A DNA stretch of 64,000 nucleotides from contig JAIEFT010000044.1 of NCBI GenBank assembly GCA_029066805.1, forward strand, positions 1 to 64,000. Reading direction: 5' to 3'. Source of the stretch: Clostridiales bacterium. GTDB lineage: Bacteria; Bacillota; Clostridia; Christensenellales; Pumilibacteraceae. The stretch's first letter is position 1; each line of letters starts with the position of its first letter. The notes under the pieces are model-generated. The model made no database searches. It was not told the DNA's origin and worked only from the letters and a program-made list of their open reading frames with translations. The position numbers were made by a program, and so were the translations under genes. Shown piece by piece: positions 38,301 through 47,457 of this stretch.

Positions 38301-38413
38301 CGTGCTTGAAAACAATCGACAATAATTGCGGTAAAAGGTCATAAACGCAGTGATACCCGACATATTATACATAGTAAAATATTGTATAATCATGTACATA
38401 TAAGCGGTGGTGT

Positions 38414-39625
38414 ATGCTGTACGAGAAAAAGATGTTGATACTGTCGGGCGAGGGCAAGGGCGTCGTGCTTATAGAAAAGAGCGCGCGCGGACTGCGGTTT
38501 TCGCTGAGTACCTTTGATATGCCCACATGCGGCGAGCTCAAGGCGGGCGTAATCACGCGCAAGGCCGTATTTGTGCGCGACCTGCCGCAGCGCGACAATC
38601 CGTCGGCGGTGTTTATTGTGGAGGCGGACGATGTAAGCGATTTGCACTTTGCCGTGTTTGACGCCAAGCTCAGATTGTACGGCACAAACGGCAAGCGCAT
38701 GTGGGAATCAAACGTCATGGACTTGCTGTGCAAAAACGACCGCAAAGCGCAGATAGACGACTCTCCGCAGCTTGCCGCGCTTCCGCCGATTTCTACGCCG
38801 CCAAAAGTGCTGCCAATGCCCGACGGCACGGGTATTCCGCAGTCGCGGCTGGAGCTGTACGGCGACGAGCAGATAGCCGAGAGCAATTTTTACACGCCTA
38901 TCGACTTACAGGCGCATTTGCCCAAGGTGGATAAGTTCTTGGAAGAGCCGCGTGTTCTTGACGGGCTTGCGCCTATGATAGAGCGGCATGCGCCCGCGCT
39001 TGAAACTACAGCTATATTCGACGTGCAAGAGGTGACGGAAGAGGCCGCTGCGCCTGCCGAAAACGACGGAAAAAAAGAGGGGCTTGAAATGAACATCAAT
39101 CACGGTAAAGCAGAAGTGACCGTTGCGCCCGCGCGCGCCGCAGAACAGAGCGAGGACGGCGCAATGCCCGCTGCGGCGGCAGCGGCGGATTTTTCCGCTC
39201 GTCCGTGCGATATGGAGGCGCGGTGGTTACTGTCGCGATCTAAGCGCACGGTTAGAATCGAGAGCGCGGCTGTTAAGCCGGTAGTGTCCGATGCGCAAAA
39301 GGTTAAGCCGCTGCGAGAAGTGTCGTTTATCGAGCGCGCGGCTGCCGACGTAGAAAAGCTGTTTGACAATGCCGAAAAGGACGAAAAGCTGTGCGCGATG
39401 CTCCCCGATATCGCTTGGGTCAAAGTGCCTATCGACAATAACGTAATTTCGGTAGGGCGCGGCGGTAACGACTTTTTGTGCTATGCCGTGTTCGGCACGT
39501 ACGAAAAAGTTTCGCCGCTCGGCGACGAGGCTCAGTGGCTGCCCGAAAACAAGAGTATTCCCACAGGCAAGGGCTACTGGTTGATTTTTCAGAGCCTTAA
39601 GGATGGAAAGATAATAGCGAATTAA
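38414..39625 (+). CDS. Hypothetical protein
   Basis: 403 aa; defined N- and C-terminal segments joined by Ala/Glu-rich linker; SD GGTGG. Confidence 0.7.
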   Translation: MLYEKKMLILSGEGKGVVLIEKSARGLRFSLSTFDMPTCGELKAGVITRKAVFVRDLPQRDNPSAVFIVEADDVSDLHFAVFDAKLRLYGTNGKRMWESNVMDLLCKNDRKAQIDDSPQLAALPPISTPPKVLPMPDGTGIPQSRLELYGDEQIAESNFYTPIDLQAHLPKVDKFLEEPRVLDGLAPMIERHAPALETTAIFDVQEVTEEAAAPAENDGKKEGLEMNINHGKAEVTVAPARAAEQSEDGAMPAAAAAADFSARPCDMEARWLLSRSKRTVRIESAAVKPVVSDAQKVKPLREVSFIERAAADVEKLFDNAEKDEKLCAMLPDIAWVKVPIDNNVISVGRGGNDFLCYAVFGTYEKVSPLGDEAQWLPENKSIPTGKGYWLIFQSLKDGKIIAN

Positions 39626-39712
39626 GAATTAAGAATGCAGAATTAGGCGGCGAAGCCGCAACCGATATCACTCTGACGCAGGCAGAATTAAATTCTACAT
39701 TCTGCATTGTAT
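39624..39712. repeat. AGAATTA-heptamer intergenic repeat
   Basis: aagaattaagaatgcagaattaggcggcgaagccgc...aaattctacattctgcatt. Confidence 0.7.
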
Positions 39713-39743
39713 AAATCCCATACACATGGTAATAATCGTATGT

Positions 39744-40271
39744 ATGGAAAAAACAGTAAAAATCATTAAAAGAAGCGTATGCGTATTATTGTCGGTCGTA
39801 ATAATTTTTTGTATTTCGGCTATATTTTTGGGTTGTAAAGATAATAATACCTATGACGGCGAATTGCTGCGATTGCATATTCGCGCCAACTCCAACGACA
39901 CCGCCGACCAAGCGGTCAAGCTGAAGGTGCGCGACGCAATCAACGCATATATCACGGACAACATTGACAAGTCCACTTTTTCCGAAGCGTATGCCGAGAT
40001 AGAAAAGCATTTGGACAAGCTTTCCGCTATTGCCGATTATACGCTTCGCGCTAACGGCTACAACTACGGCGCAACGGCGCGACTGTCCAACGAGTACTTT
40101 CCGTCGCGCATGTATCACGACGTAACAGTGCCCGAGGGGTTCTACGACGCGCTCATAATCGAGCTGGGTAGCGGTACGGGCGACAACTGGTGGTGCGTAA
40201 TCTATCCGCCGCTGTGCTACGGCGAGGACTTTAAGTACAAGTCGTTCTTTGCGGAGCTGTTCGGCGGTTAA
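39744..40271 (+). CDS. spoIIR: Stage II sporulation protein R
   Basis: LLRLHIRANSNDTADQAVKLKVRDAI; WWCVIYPPLC; N-terminal signal/TM. Confidence 0.92.
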   Translation: MEKTVKIIKRSVCVLLSVVIIFCISAIFLGCKDNNTYDGELLRLHIRANSNDTADQAVKLKVRDAINAYITDNIDKSTFSEAYAEIEKHLDKLSAIADYTLRANGYNYGATARLSNEYFPSRMYHDVTVPEGFYDALIIELGSGTGDNWWCVIYPPLCYGEDFKYKSFFAELFGG

Positions 40272-40315
40272 GATATAAAGCGAAAATTCGTCGATTAAAC
40301 AAAAGGGAAAAACTT

Positions 40316-41461
40316 ATGACACAAACGAAAAAACGCGCGCAACTCTCTATACTTATTGCTACGTTGTTTACTGTGCTTGCGGTATTGACTTTGCTCCCCG
40401 CAACGCCTGCTTACGCAGATATTGTAAACGGCAACACCTACGGCAATGTCGCCGCCGTTCAGGCGCGGCTGTCTACGCTCGGCTATTACTCGTCCACCAT
40501 AGACGGCAGATGGGGCAGTCGCACCACAACCGCCGTTAAAAAGTTCCAGTCGGACAACGGGCTGAAAGCCGATGGTATTGTCGGCGCTACCACGGCGAAC
40601 AGACTAAAAGTCAAGCTGCCCGTATCGGGCGGTATCAGCTACGGCAAGACCGATTTCAACGTCGCCGCAGTGCAGGCTCGACTAAAGACGTACGGCTACT
40701 ACACCGGCACGGTTGACGGCATGTGGGGCAACGGCACGCTGCGCGCGGTGCTTAGGTATCAGTCGGACAAAGGTATGACCGTGGACGGCGTGGTGGGCAG
40801 CTCTACTGCCGCCAAGCTCGGCATAACGCTTTCCAAAACGGCAAAAAGCGGTGGGATATCCAAGGGCAAGACATCCGCTAACGTAAAAGCTGTTCAGGCC
40901 GCACTAAAGAGCGCGGGATATTATAAGTCTGCCGTCGACGGCGCTTGGGGCAGGCGCACTATGTGCGCGGTCATGCATTTCCAGTCGGACTGCGGTTTGA
41001 CCGTGGACGGTGTTGTCGGCAGCGGCACTGAAAAAAAGCTCGGTATAAGCTTGTCGTCGGGCGGCGGTTCGACCGGTTCGACGGGCACGGGCACTACGTC
41101 CAATATATCGGACAGCGACCTTAACCTTTTGGCGCGATGCGTGTACGGAGAGTCGCGCGGCGAGCCGTACAACGGTCAGGTGGCGGTTGCGGCAGTCGTC
41201 CTTAATCGCGTCAGATCGAGCAAGTTCCCCAACTCTATTTACGGCGTTATCTATCAAAAGGGTGCGTTCACCGCAGTGGACGACGGACAGATAAACCTTA
41301 CGCCCAACGAGTCGGCATATAACGCCGCGCGCGACGCGCTCAACGGTTGGGACCCTACGGGCGGCTGTCTGTATTACTATAATCCCGCGACTGCTACTTC
41401 AAGCTGGATTTGGTCGCTGACGGTTCACATCAAAATCGGTAAACACAATTTCGCTTTATAA
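40316..41461 (+). CDS. sleB: Spore cortex-lytic enzyme-like, three PG_binding_1 repeats plus hydrolase_2
   Basis: VQARLSTLGYYSSTIDGRWGSRT repeats; LNLLARCVYGESRGEPYNGQVAVAAVVLNRV. Confidence 0.88.
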   Translation: MTQTKKRAQLSILIATLFTVLAVLTLLPATPAYADIVNGNTYGNVAAVQARLSTLGYYSSTIDGRWGSRTTTAVKKFQSDNGLKADGIVGATTANRLKVKLPVSGGISYGKTDFNVAAVQARLKTYGYYTGTVDGMWGNGTLRAVLRYQSDKGMTVDGVVGSSTAAKLGITLSKTAKSGGISKGKTSANVKAVQAALKSAGYYKSAVDGAWGRRTMCAVMHFQSDCGLTVDGVVGSGTEKKLGISLSSGGGSTGSTGTGTTSNISDSDLNLLARCVYGESRGEPYNGQVAVAAVVLNRVRSSKFPNSIYGVIYQKGAFTAVDDGQINLTPNESAYNAARDALNGWDPTGGCLYYYNPATATSSWIWSLTVHIKIGKHNFAL

Positions 41462-41577
41462 TTTTAATGCAGAATTATGAATGCAGAATGCAGAATGAAA
41501 TAAGGATAGAATTAAAATAATAATGGCGCGAAGCGCATTCCGAAATTCTTAATTCTGCATTCTTAATTCTTATTTTG
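41462..41577. repeat. AGAATTA-heptamer intergenic inverted repeat
   Basis: aatgcagaattatgaatgcagaat ... attcttaattctgcattcttaattctt. Confidence 0.7.
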
Positions 41578-41608
41578 ATTATTGAAAATACTAATAAAAG
41601 AGGAAAAT

Positions 41609-42730
41609 ATGAATTACAAACAAACAAAAAAGGACTACCGCGTTATTATTGCCGCCGTGGCGGTAACGGTAATCGTCATGCTGGGCGGCATGATTTCGGG
41701 GCTTGTTTTGGCGATTCGCCAGCGCAGCGAAAACGCGGCATTTAACGATTCGTCTAAGCTGATGGCTGAGAGTCTTCTACGCGATTCGGCGATCGAACTT
41801 AGGAGCACGATGTCGGCGCTCAGACTGTGCAACGAGGTAGAGCCTGCCGAAAACCTCAATCGCACGGGGCTTGTGTTTGCCGTGCGTGCGGAAGCGGCGC
41901 TCGAATGCCACTCTGACGATTGGGCGGACAGCCGTGCCAAAGAGCAATTCTTAAATGATATTTCCACCGTTCTGCACACGTACACGGCGGAGCGCACAAT
42001 GGAGATGTCGGACCTGCTGTATGAGTATTCGAGCAAGTTCTGCGATTGGGTATTGGGCGGCGCGGAGTTTGAATATAACGGCGAGCTTATTCCCGCGTCC
42101 GGCGGCGATCACGATCAAGAAGTAAGCGAGGATGATATTACCGCGGCGGCGGAGCTTGTAAAATCCGCGCTCGAAACGACCAAAGCCGAATATGTCGGCG
42201 ACTACGGCGGACACATAGAGTTCAACGTCGAGCGTAACGGCAAAACCGGCTATGCCGTGGTGTGCGGAACTAAGATTATAGAGTTCGCGTTTGTGCGCGG
42301 GGAAGGCGCGGATACAGATACCGAAACAGCCAAAAAGGTCGCGCTGGAAGCGGCTGCCGCGTGCGGTTACGACGGATTAGAGGTAAAGTGGTGCGAAACG
42401 ACGGGCAAGTCGGTCAGCGTAATAATGTGCAAAAGCTACGACGGCGCGATCGCGTGTGACGACAGTGCAATCGCCGTCGTGTACGGCGGAGAGACTGTGG
42501 CGTTCACCGCGGGCGGATGCGACGCCGAACACAAGAATATACCGTCGGCAAAAAAGACCGAAACGCAAGCGCACAAGGCGTTAAGACGCGAAACGGATAA
42601 CGGCACGCTTGTGGTACGTACGATGAACGGCGAGGAACGCATTTGCTACGAATACCGTTATGAGCTAGACGACGGCGTTCACTACGTTTATGTGTGCGCA
42701 GAAAGCGGAAAGCAAATAGATGTAAAGTAA
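41609..42730 (+). CDS. ypeB: Germination protein YpeB-like
   Basis: N-terminal TM, position next to sleB, C-terminal PepSY-like repeats (ALRRETDNGTLVV...CYEYRYELDDGVHYVYVCAESGKQ). Confidence 0.75.
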   Translation: MNYKQTKKDYRVIIAAVAVTVIVMLGGMISGLVLAIRQRSENAAFNDSSKLMAESLLRDSAIELRSTMSALRLCNEVEPAENLNRTGLVFAVRAEAALECHSDDWADSRAKEQFLNDISTVLHTYTAERTMEMSDLLYEYSSKFCDWVLGGAEFEYNGELIPASGGDHDQEVSEDDITAAAELVKSALETTKAEYVGDYGGHIEFNVERNGKTGYAVVCGTKIIEFAFVRGEGADTDTETAKKVALEAAAACGYDGLEVKWCETTGKSVSVIMCKSYDGAIACDDSAIAVVYGGETVAFTAGGCDAEHKNIPSAKKTETQAHKALRRETDNGTLVVRTMNGEERICYEYRYELDDGVHYVYVCAESGKQIDVK

Positions 42731-42841
42731 CCGCCTCGGTCGCGGGTTGCGTATAGCTGAAAATATGGCGGAAATATGTCGGTAAATTCTACGTTATTTC
42801 GACATATTTTCGTTTTTAATTAAAATATTCTCATTCAAAGA

Positions 42842-42870
42842 TTGACAAACAACGGCGATTGAAGTATAAT
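42842..42870 (+). promoter_or_regulatory. Consensus SigA promoter, predicted leaderless
   Basis: TTGACA(42842)-N17-TATAAT(42865-42870), 6 nt, ATG 42877. Confidence 0.8.
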
Positions 42871-42876
42871 ACCAAT

Positions 42877-44316
42877 ATGGTAGATTTTAGCAAAATCTTC
42901 AATATCGTGTTTGTGTCGGTGTGCGCGGGACTGTTGCTGCTGCTTTTGGCGTCGGTAATAGCTGTTGCCGCAAAGGGCAAACGTAAATGCGGAGCGGTAG
43001 ACGTGCTTTTGCGCATAGTCAGCTCGCTCGCGCTTGTTGCGTCTGCCGTAATGGTCGTGTGCTCGATACTTACCATGCTGAACACAGTAGACGGAAGTAT
43101 GTGCATTGTGGCGGCGCAGGAAGGCGACGTCGCGACTGCGTGGCTCGTTATGGGCGGGGAGATAACAGAACTCCCGATTCCGGAGCTGTTTGTCGCGCTG
43201 TCTACTGTAATCGGATTCGGGCTTTCGGCGGTGCTTTTTATACTGTCTCTGACCGCACTGATTGTGGATTGCCTTGTAGCTAACAAAAAAGACGGAAATA
43301 ACCGGAAAAAACAAAGCAAAGAACCCGTCGCAAAAAAGACTCCCGAGCAAATAAAACGCGAAAAGGAACTCGAGCGCATTAGGCGCATAGGCGAGTCCGC
43401 CGTTAGGAAGACAAGCAGCGTAGCCAGCGCCGAAAAGACCGAAAAGTCCGAAGCGCCCGTCGCTGAAAATAAGGTTGAACAGAATGCGCAGGAAACGCTC
43501 GGTCAAGATGCAGCCGAGGAACAAAGCGACTTCGACTGGCGCGCGCCGGAGCAAAAGCAGGAGCAGACGGGCTTTGTCGGGATAAAGGACGACGAGCAGG
43601 ATTCGTTTGACACCTTCGATTCGTTTGACGACGAGCCCGCCCAACAGAGCGAAGACCAATCGCAAGGTGTGGCGGACGAGGACTACGGCGAGGAAGTAGT
43701 CGAAGAAGCTGCCGAAGAGCAAGCTTACGACGCCGCAGAAGAAAGCGAAGAAATATTCTACGATGACGACGAAGCGTACACGCTTGACGACGCCGAGACA
43801 TACGCCGAGCAAGGCGAGGCCGACGAAGTCTACGATGGCGACGCCCAAAAGAATTTTGACGCGTACGACGAGCCGATAGCCGAAGAAAGCGAACAGGCGT
43901 ACGGCGAGCAATCGGTAGATACGACAAGCGAGGTCGAAAATCCCTATCAGTCGGTTGAAAATACTGTTGACGAGAGCATCGATATAGAGCCCGACCGCGG
44001 CATTTATATACCCAAGATAAGAACTGTCACGCCGCAACAGTCCGAGGTCAAAAAAGCAGGGGCAAAAGCGGCTAAAAAGCCTGCGGCAAAAAAGGCGACT
44101 TCGGCTAAGACTGCCAAGCCCAAAAAGTCGGGCGGCGGGCAAAAGCCGTCTGTTGCCACAAACATTCCGCCGGAAAAGAAGCTGCCCGTTACGCGGCGAT
44201 ACGTTATTCTTGATAGGCATAACGCCGTTAACATGTTTGGCGAGTACCTGAAAGAGCGCAACCAAGCGGAAAAAGATAAGCTCAAATCTTCTATAAATAC
44301 AATCATTATCGAATAA
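42877..44316 (+). CDS. Hypothetical membrane protein with acidic linker and Lys/Ala-rich tail
   Basis: Four probable N-terminal TM segments; E/D-rich middle; KKAGAKAAKKPAAKKATSAKTAKPKK. Confidence 0.7.
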   Translation: MVDFSKIFNIVFVSVCAGLLLLLLASVIAVAAKGKRKCGAVDVLLRIVSSLALVASAVMVVCSILTMLNTVDGSMCIVAAQEGDVATAWLVMGGEITELPIPELFVALSTVIGFGLSAVLFILSLTALIVDCLVANKKDGNNRKKQSKEPVAKKTPEQIKREKELERIRRIGESAVRKTSSVASAEKTEKSEAPVAENKVEQNAQETLGQDAAEEQSDFDWRAPEQKQEQTGFVGIKDDEQDSFDTFDSFDDEPAQQSEDQSQGVADEDYGEEVVEEAAEEQAYDAAEESEEIFYDDDEAYTLDDAETYAEQGEADEVYDGDAQKNFDAYDEPIAEESEQAYGEQSVDTTSEVENPYQSVENTVDESIDIEPDRGIYIPKIRTVTPQQSEVKKAGAKAAKKPAAKKATSAKTAKPKKSGGGQKPSVATNIPPEKKLPVTRRYVILDRHNAVNMFGEYLKERNQAEKDKLKSSINTIIIE

Positions 44317-44325
44317 ATTACACAT

Positions 44326-44348
44326 ACCATAGCTTTTGCTATGGTTTT
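44326..44348 (+). terminator. Rho-independent terminator
   Basis: ACCATAGC-tttt-GCTATGGTTTT. Confidence 0.75.
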
Positions 44349-44390
44349 GCTTTGCTCGCATTATGCACATAATTGAATACGGAGGGAGTT

Positions 44391-45338
44391 ATGTATTGCG
44401 TAGGTGTTGATATCGGCGGTATGTCCGTCAAAATCGGTGTTGTCGACGAGAACGGTAAAATACTCAAAAAGGACAGGGTAGCTACCGACGTCGCGGGCGG
44501 CCCGCACAAGATAATTAATGATATCGGGCAATTGATACGTTCGCTCGTCGATATAAACGACCGCGATTTTGTGGGTATCGGCATTGGTTGCCCGGGCGCT
44601 ATCAATTCGGCGCGAGGTACGGTTGACCGCGCGTTCAATCTTAATTGGCATCACGTCGCGCTTGTGGACGAGCTTTCGCGAATTGTAAATCGGCGTATCA
44701 AGGTGAGCAACGACGCTAATGTTGCGGCGCTCGGCGAAACTATGTTCGGCGTGGGGCGCGCGTACACCGACACGATTTTCCTCACGCTCGGCACGGGCGT
44801 AGGCGGCGGCATTGTGCTTAACGGCAAGCTGTACGAAGGCAACGAGAGTAAAGGCGCGGAAATGGGACACATGGTGCTTGTGGTGGACGGCGAGCCGTGC
44901 TCATGCGGCAGGCGCGGTTGCATGGAAGCGTACTGTAGTGCGACGGCGCTAATCCGCGAGACCAAAAAGGCAATGCTCGCGGACAAGTCCTCGGCTATGT
45001 GGCAGTTCGCCGGGGCGATTGACGAGGTGGACGGCAGAACGGCTTTCGAGTGCAGCAAGCAGGGCGACAAAGCGGCAAGCGCTGTTGTCGATTACTTTGT
45101 AAAATATCTCGGCGAGGGCATGCTCAACTTTGCAAACATCTTCCGTCCGCAGGCGATCATATTAGGCGGCGGCGTGTGCGCGCAAGGCGACTACCTGATT
45201 TACAAGCTCAAGGACTACTGCAAGGATAGAAACTACGGCTTTGCCGACACTCCCAGATTCGATATACTGACGGCGCAGCTCGGCAATGATGCCGGCATGA
45301 TCGGCGCAGCCGGACTGATTTATTCGGAGATCAAATAA
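44391..45338 (+). CDS. ROK family glucokinase-like protein
   Basis: GVDIGGMSVKIGVVDENGKIL; LGTGVGGGIVLNGKLYEG; CSCGRRGCMEAYCS; SD GGAGGG. Confidence 0.92.
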   Translation: MYCVGVDIGGMSVKIGVVDENGKILKKDRVATDVAGGPHKIINDIGQLIRSLVDINDRDFVGIGIGCPGAINSARGTVDRAFNLNWHHVALVDELSRIVNRRIKVSNDANVAALGETMFGVGRAYTDTIFLTLGTGVGGGIVLNGKLYEGNESKGAEMGHMVLVVDGEPCSCGRRGCMEAYCSATALIRETKKAMLADKSSAMWQFAGAIDEVDGRTAFECSKQGDKAASAVVDYFVKYLGEGMLNFANIFRPQAIILGGGVCAQGDYLIYKLKDYCKDRNYGFADTPRFDILTAQLGNDAGMIGAAGLIYSEIK

Positions 45339-45367
45339 ATTAGGAATTCGGAATTAGTGGTTCTATT

Positions 45368-46678
45368 ATGAGTGATACTCGGTGTGCTAAAGAGAATGCC
45401 GAAAATGCTTGGCATTCGGCTTACATAGATATTTTAAGAGAGGAGCTTTTGCTCGCTACAGGCTGTACCGAGCCGATTGCTATAGCGTATGCGTCGTCAA
45501 TACTCGCGCATGTTTTGGATCACGCGCCCGCGTCGGTTGATATAGGGCTTTCGGGCAGTATTATCAAAAACGTAAAAAGCGTGGTAGTTCCGGCAACGGG
45601 CGGACTGCACGGCATTAGCGCTGCCGTTGCGGCGGGCGTTGTCGCTAACAGCCCCAAGCTCGGCTTGAATGTTTTGAGCGTGCTCGGCGAGCGGCACTAC
45701 GGATCGATCAAAGAGTATATGCGCACTACTGCGTTCAAGATTTATGACGCGGATTCCGCCGACGATTTTGAAATCGACATAAAAGGGCGGTATCTGGAGC
45801 ATACGGCGCGCGTGCATGTTTTAGGCAATCATACCAACGTCGTTGCCATCGAGCTTGACGGCGTAAATATAACGGACAACTACATCAAGATCCACCGCCC
45901 CGTTGTCAAGCATTGCGATCACAAAGTTCTGAATATGAAAAACATCGTCGAGTTTGCCAACACGGTCGATCTCGACGAGCTTAAGGTTTTGCTTAAACGC
46001 CAAATCGAGGTGAATTTAGCCATCGCCGAAGAGGGCTTGCACGGCAATTACGGTGCGTCGATAGGTAAGCTGCTGTATAATGACGGCAATTGCTCGGTGC
46101 GAAACCGCGCGCGGGCGTATGCCGCCGCAGGTTCGGACGCGCGCATGAGCGGCTGTGAAATGCCGGTGTGTATTGTGTCGGGCAGCGGCAATCAGGGCAT
46201 GACGGCGTCCCTGCCCGTTATTGTGTATGCCAAGGAAATGAATGCGAGCGAGGACGCGCTGCTTCGCGCGCTTATCGTCGCCAATCTTACTACCATTTAC
46301 CAAAAGACGGGGATAGGCTGTCTTTCCGCGTACTGCGGAGCAATCTGCGCGGGGTGTGGCAGCGGTTGCGGCATTAGCTATTTGGAGGGCGGCGATTATG
46401 ACGAAATCGCGCAAACGCTGATCAACAGCGTTGTAATTTTGTCGGGCACGATCTGCGACGGCGCAAAGGCGTCGTGTGCCGCTAAAATAGCCATGGCTGT
46501 CGAGGCGGGAATTATGGGCTGCGAAATGGCGCGCGCGCACAAAAACTTTAATGCCGGCGACGGCGTCGTCAGCGGCGACGTGAGCTGTACGATTGGCAAC
46601 ATAGGCAGAGTCGCCAGCGAGGGCATGTGCCAGACCAACAAAACGATCATTCAAATAATGACCGAGACCGAAGAATAA
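45368..46678 (+). CDS. UPF0597/CyuA-like L-cysteine desulfidase or serine dehydratase alpha family
   Basis: LLATGCTEPIAIAYA; CGAICAGCGSGCGISYLEGG; GTICDGAKASCAAKIA. Confidence 0.88.
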   Translation: MSDTRCAKENAENAWHSAYIDILREELLLATGCTEPIAIAYASSILAHVLDHAPASVDIGLSGSIIKNVKSVVVPATGGLHGISAAVAAGVVANSPKLGLNVLSVLGERHYGSIKEYMRTTAFKIYDADSADDFEIDIKGRYLEHTARVHVLGNHTNVVAIELDGVNITDNYIKIHRPVVKHCDHKVLNMKNIVEFANTVDLDELKVLLKRQIEVNLAIAEEGLHGNYGASIGKLLYNDGNCSVRNRARAYAAAGSDARMSGCEMPVCIVSGSGNQGMTASLPVIVYAKEMNASEDALLRALIVANLTTIYQKTGIGCLSAYCGAICAGCGSGCGISYLEGGDYDEIAQTLINSVVILSGTICDGAKASCAAKIAMAVEAGIMGCEMARAHKNFNAGDGVVSGDVSCTIGNIGRVASEGMCQTNKTIIQIMTETEE

Positions 46679-46767
46679 AATTTTGCGCGCGCAAGCGCGC
46701 TCATTCCGATTTATTTAGCATTTTAGTTTTAAAACTCGACATTGTTTTTTGTGCGCTATGTGTTATT

Positions 46768-46798
46768 ATACTCCTACATAATTTTCATGTAGGAGTAT
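46768..46798 (+). promoter_or_regulatory. Stem-loop sequestering rubrerythrin SD
   Basis: Perfect 12-bp ATACTCCTACAT-aattttc-ATGTAGGAGTAT; SD AGGAG 46791-46795 lies in the 3' arm. Confidence 0.8.
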
Positions 46799-46802
46799 TT
46801 TT

Positions 46803-47342
46803 ATGAAAAGTCTCAGAGGTACGAAAACGGAAGAGAATTTAATGACCGCATTCTCGGGCGAAAGCATGGCGCGCAACAAGTACGACTATTATGCGTCTCG
46901 CGCCAAAAAGGACGGCTACGAGCAGATAGCGGCTATCTTTGCCGAGACCGCCGCCAACGAGAAGGAGCATGCCAAAATTTGGTTCAAGCTGTTGCATGAC
47001 GGCATCCCCGAAACGCTGACCAACTTGAAAGACGCCGCCGACGGCGAGCACTTCGAGTGGACGGATATGTACAAAACGTTCGCCGAGGAGGCTGACGCGG
47101 AAGGCTTTGCGTCCATTGCCGAGCTGTTCCGCAAGGTCGCGGTAATAGAAAAAACGCACGAGGAGCGTTACGTCAAGCTCGCAGCCAATATCGAAAAGAA
47201 CGAGGTATTTTCTAAGGGCGTGCAGGTCGTTTGGGTTTGCCTTAACTGCGGACACATGGTGGTTGCCGACTCCGCGCCCGAGGTGTGCCCGGTGTGCGCA
47301 CACCCGCGCGCGTTCTTCGAGATGAAAGCGGAAAACTATTGA
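46803..47342 (+). CDS. Rubrerythrin
   Basis: Ferritin-like EExxH motifs; C-terminal rubredoxin-like [20 protein letters not shown]. Confidence 0.94.
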   Translation: MKSLRGTKTEENLMTAFSGESMARNKYDYYASRAKKDGYEQIAAIFAETAANEKEHAKIWFKLLHDGIPETLTNLKDAADGEHFEWTDMYKTFAEEADAEGFASIAELFRKVAVIEKTHEERYVKLAANIEKNEVFSKGVQVVWVCLNCGHMVVADSAPEVCPVCAHPRAFFEMKAENY

Positions 47343-47417
47343 AAATGCAGAATTAAGAATAAATTCTGCAATTGAGTTTGCGTTTTTCATTCGGTGAAAA
47401 CGCCGTACACGCGATTA

Positions 47418-47446
47418 TTGACATGCACTTAATTCCGTGGTATACT
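47418..47446 (+). promoter_or_regulatory. SigA promoter of sensor kinase
   Basis: TTGACA-N17-TATACT, 11 nt to ATG 47458. Confidence 0.7.
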
Positions 47447-47457
47447 TCGATTATACC

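Noticed and set aside
40430-41050. Repeat array in sleB region as possible CRISPR or tandem repeat
   Set aside because: Explained by three protein-level PG_binding_1 repeats within one CDS.
42835-44370. 511-aa minus-strand ORF over the acidic/Lys-rich protein
   Set aside because: Antisense of an E/D/K-rich coding region gives F/L/R-rich spurious ORF; plus strand has a consensus promoter.
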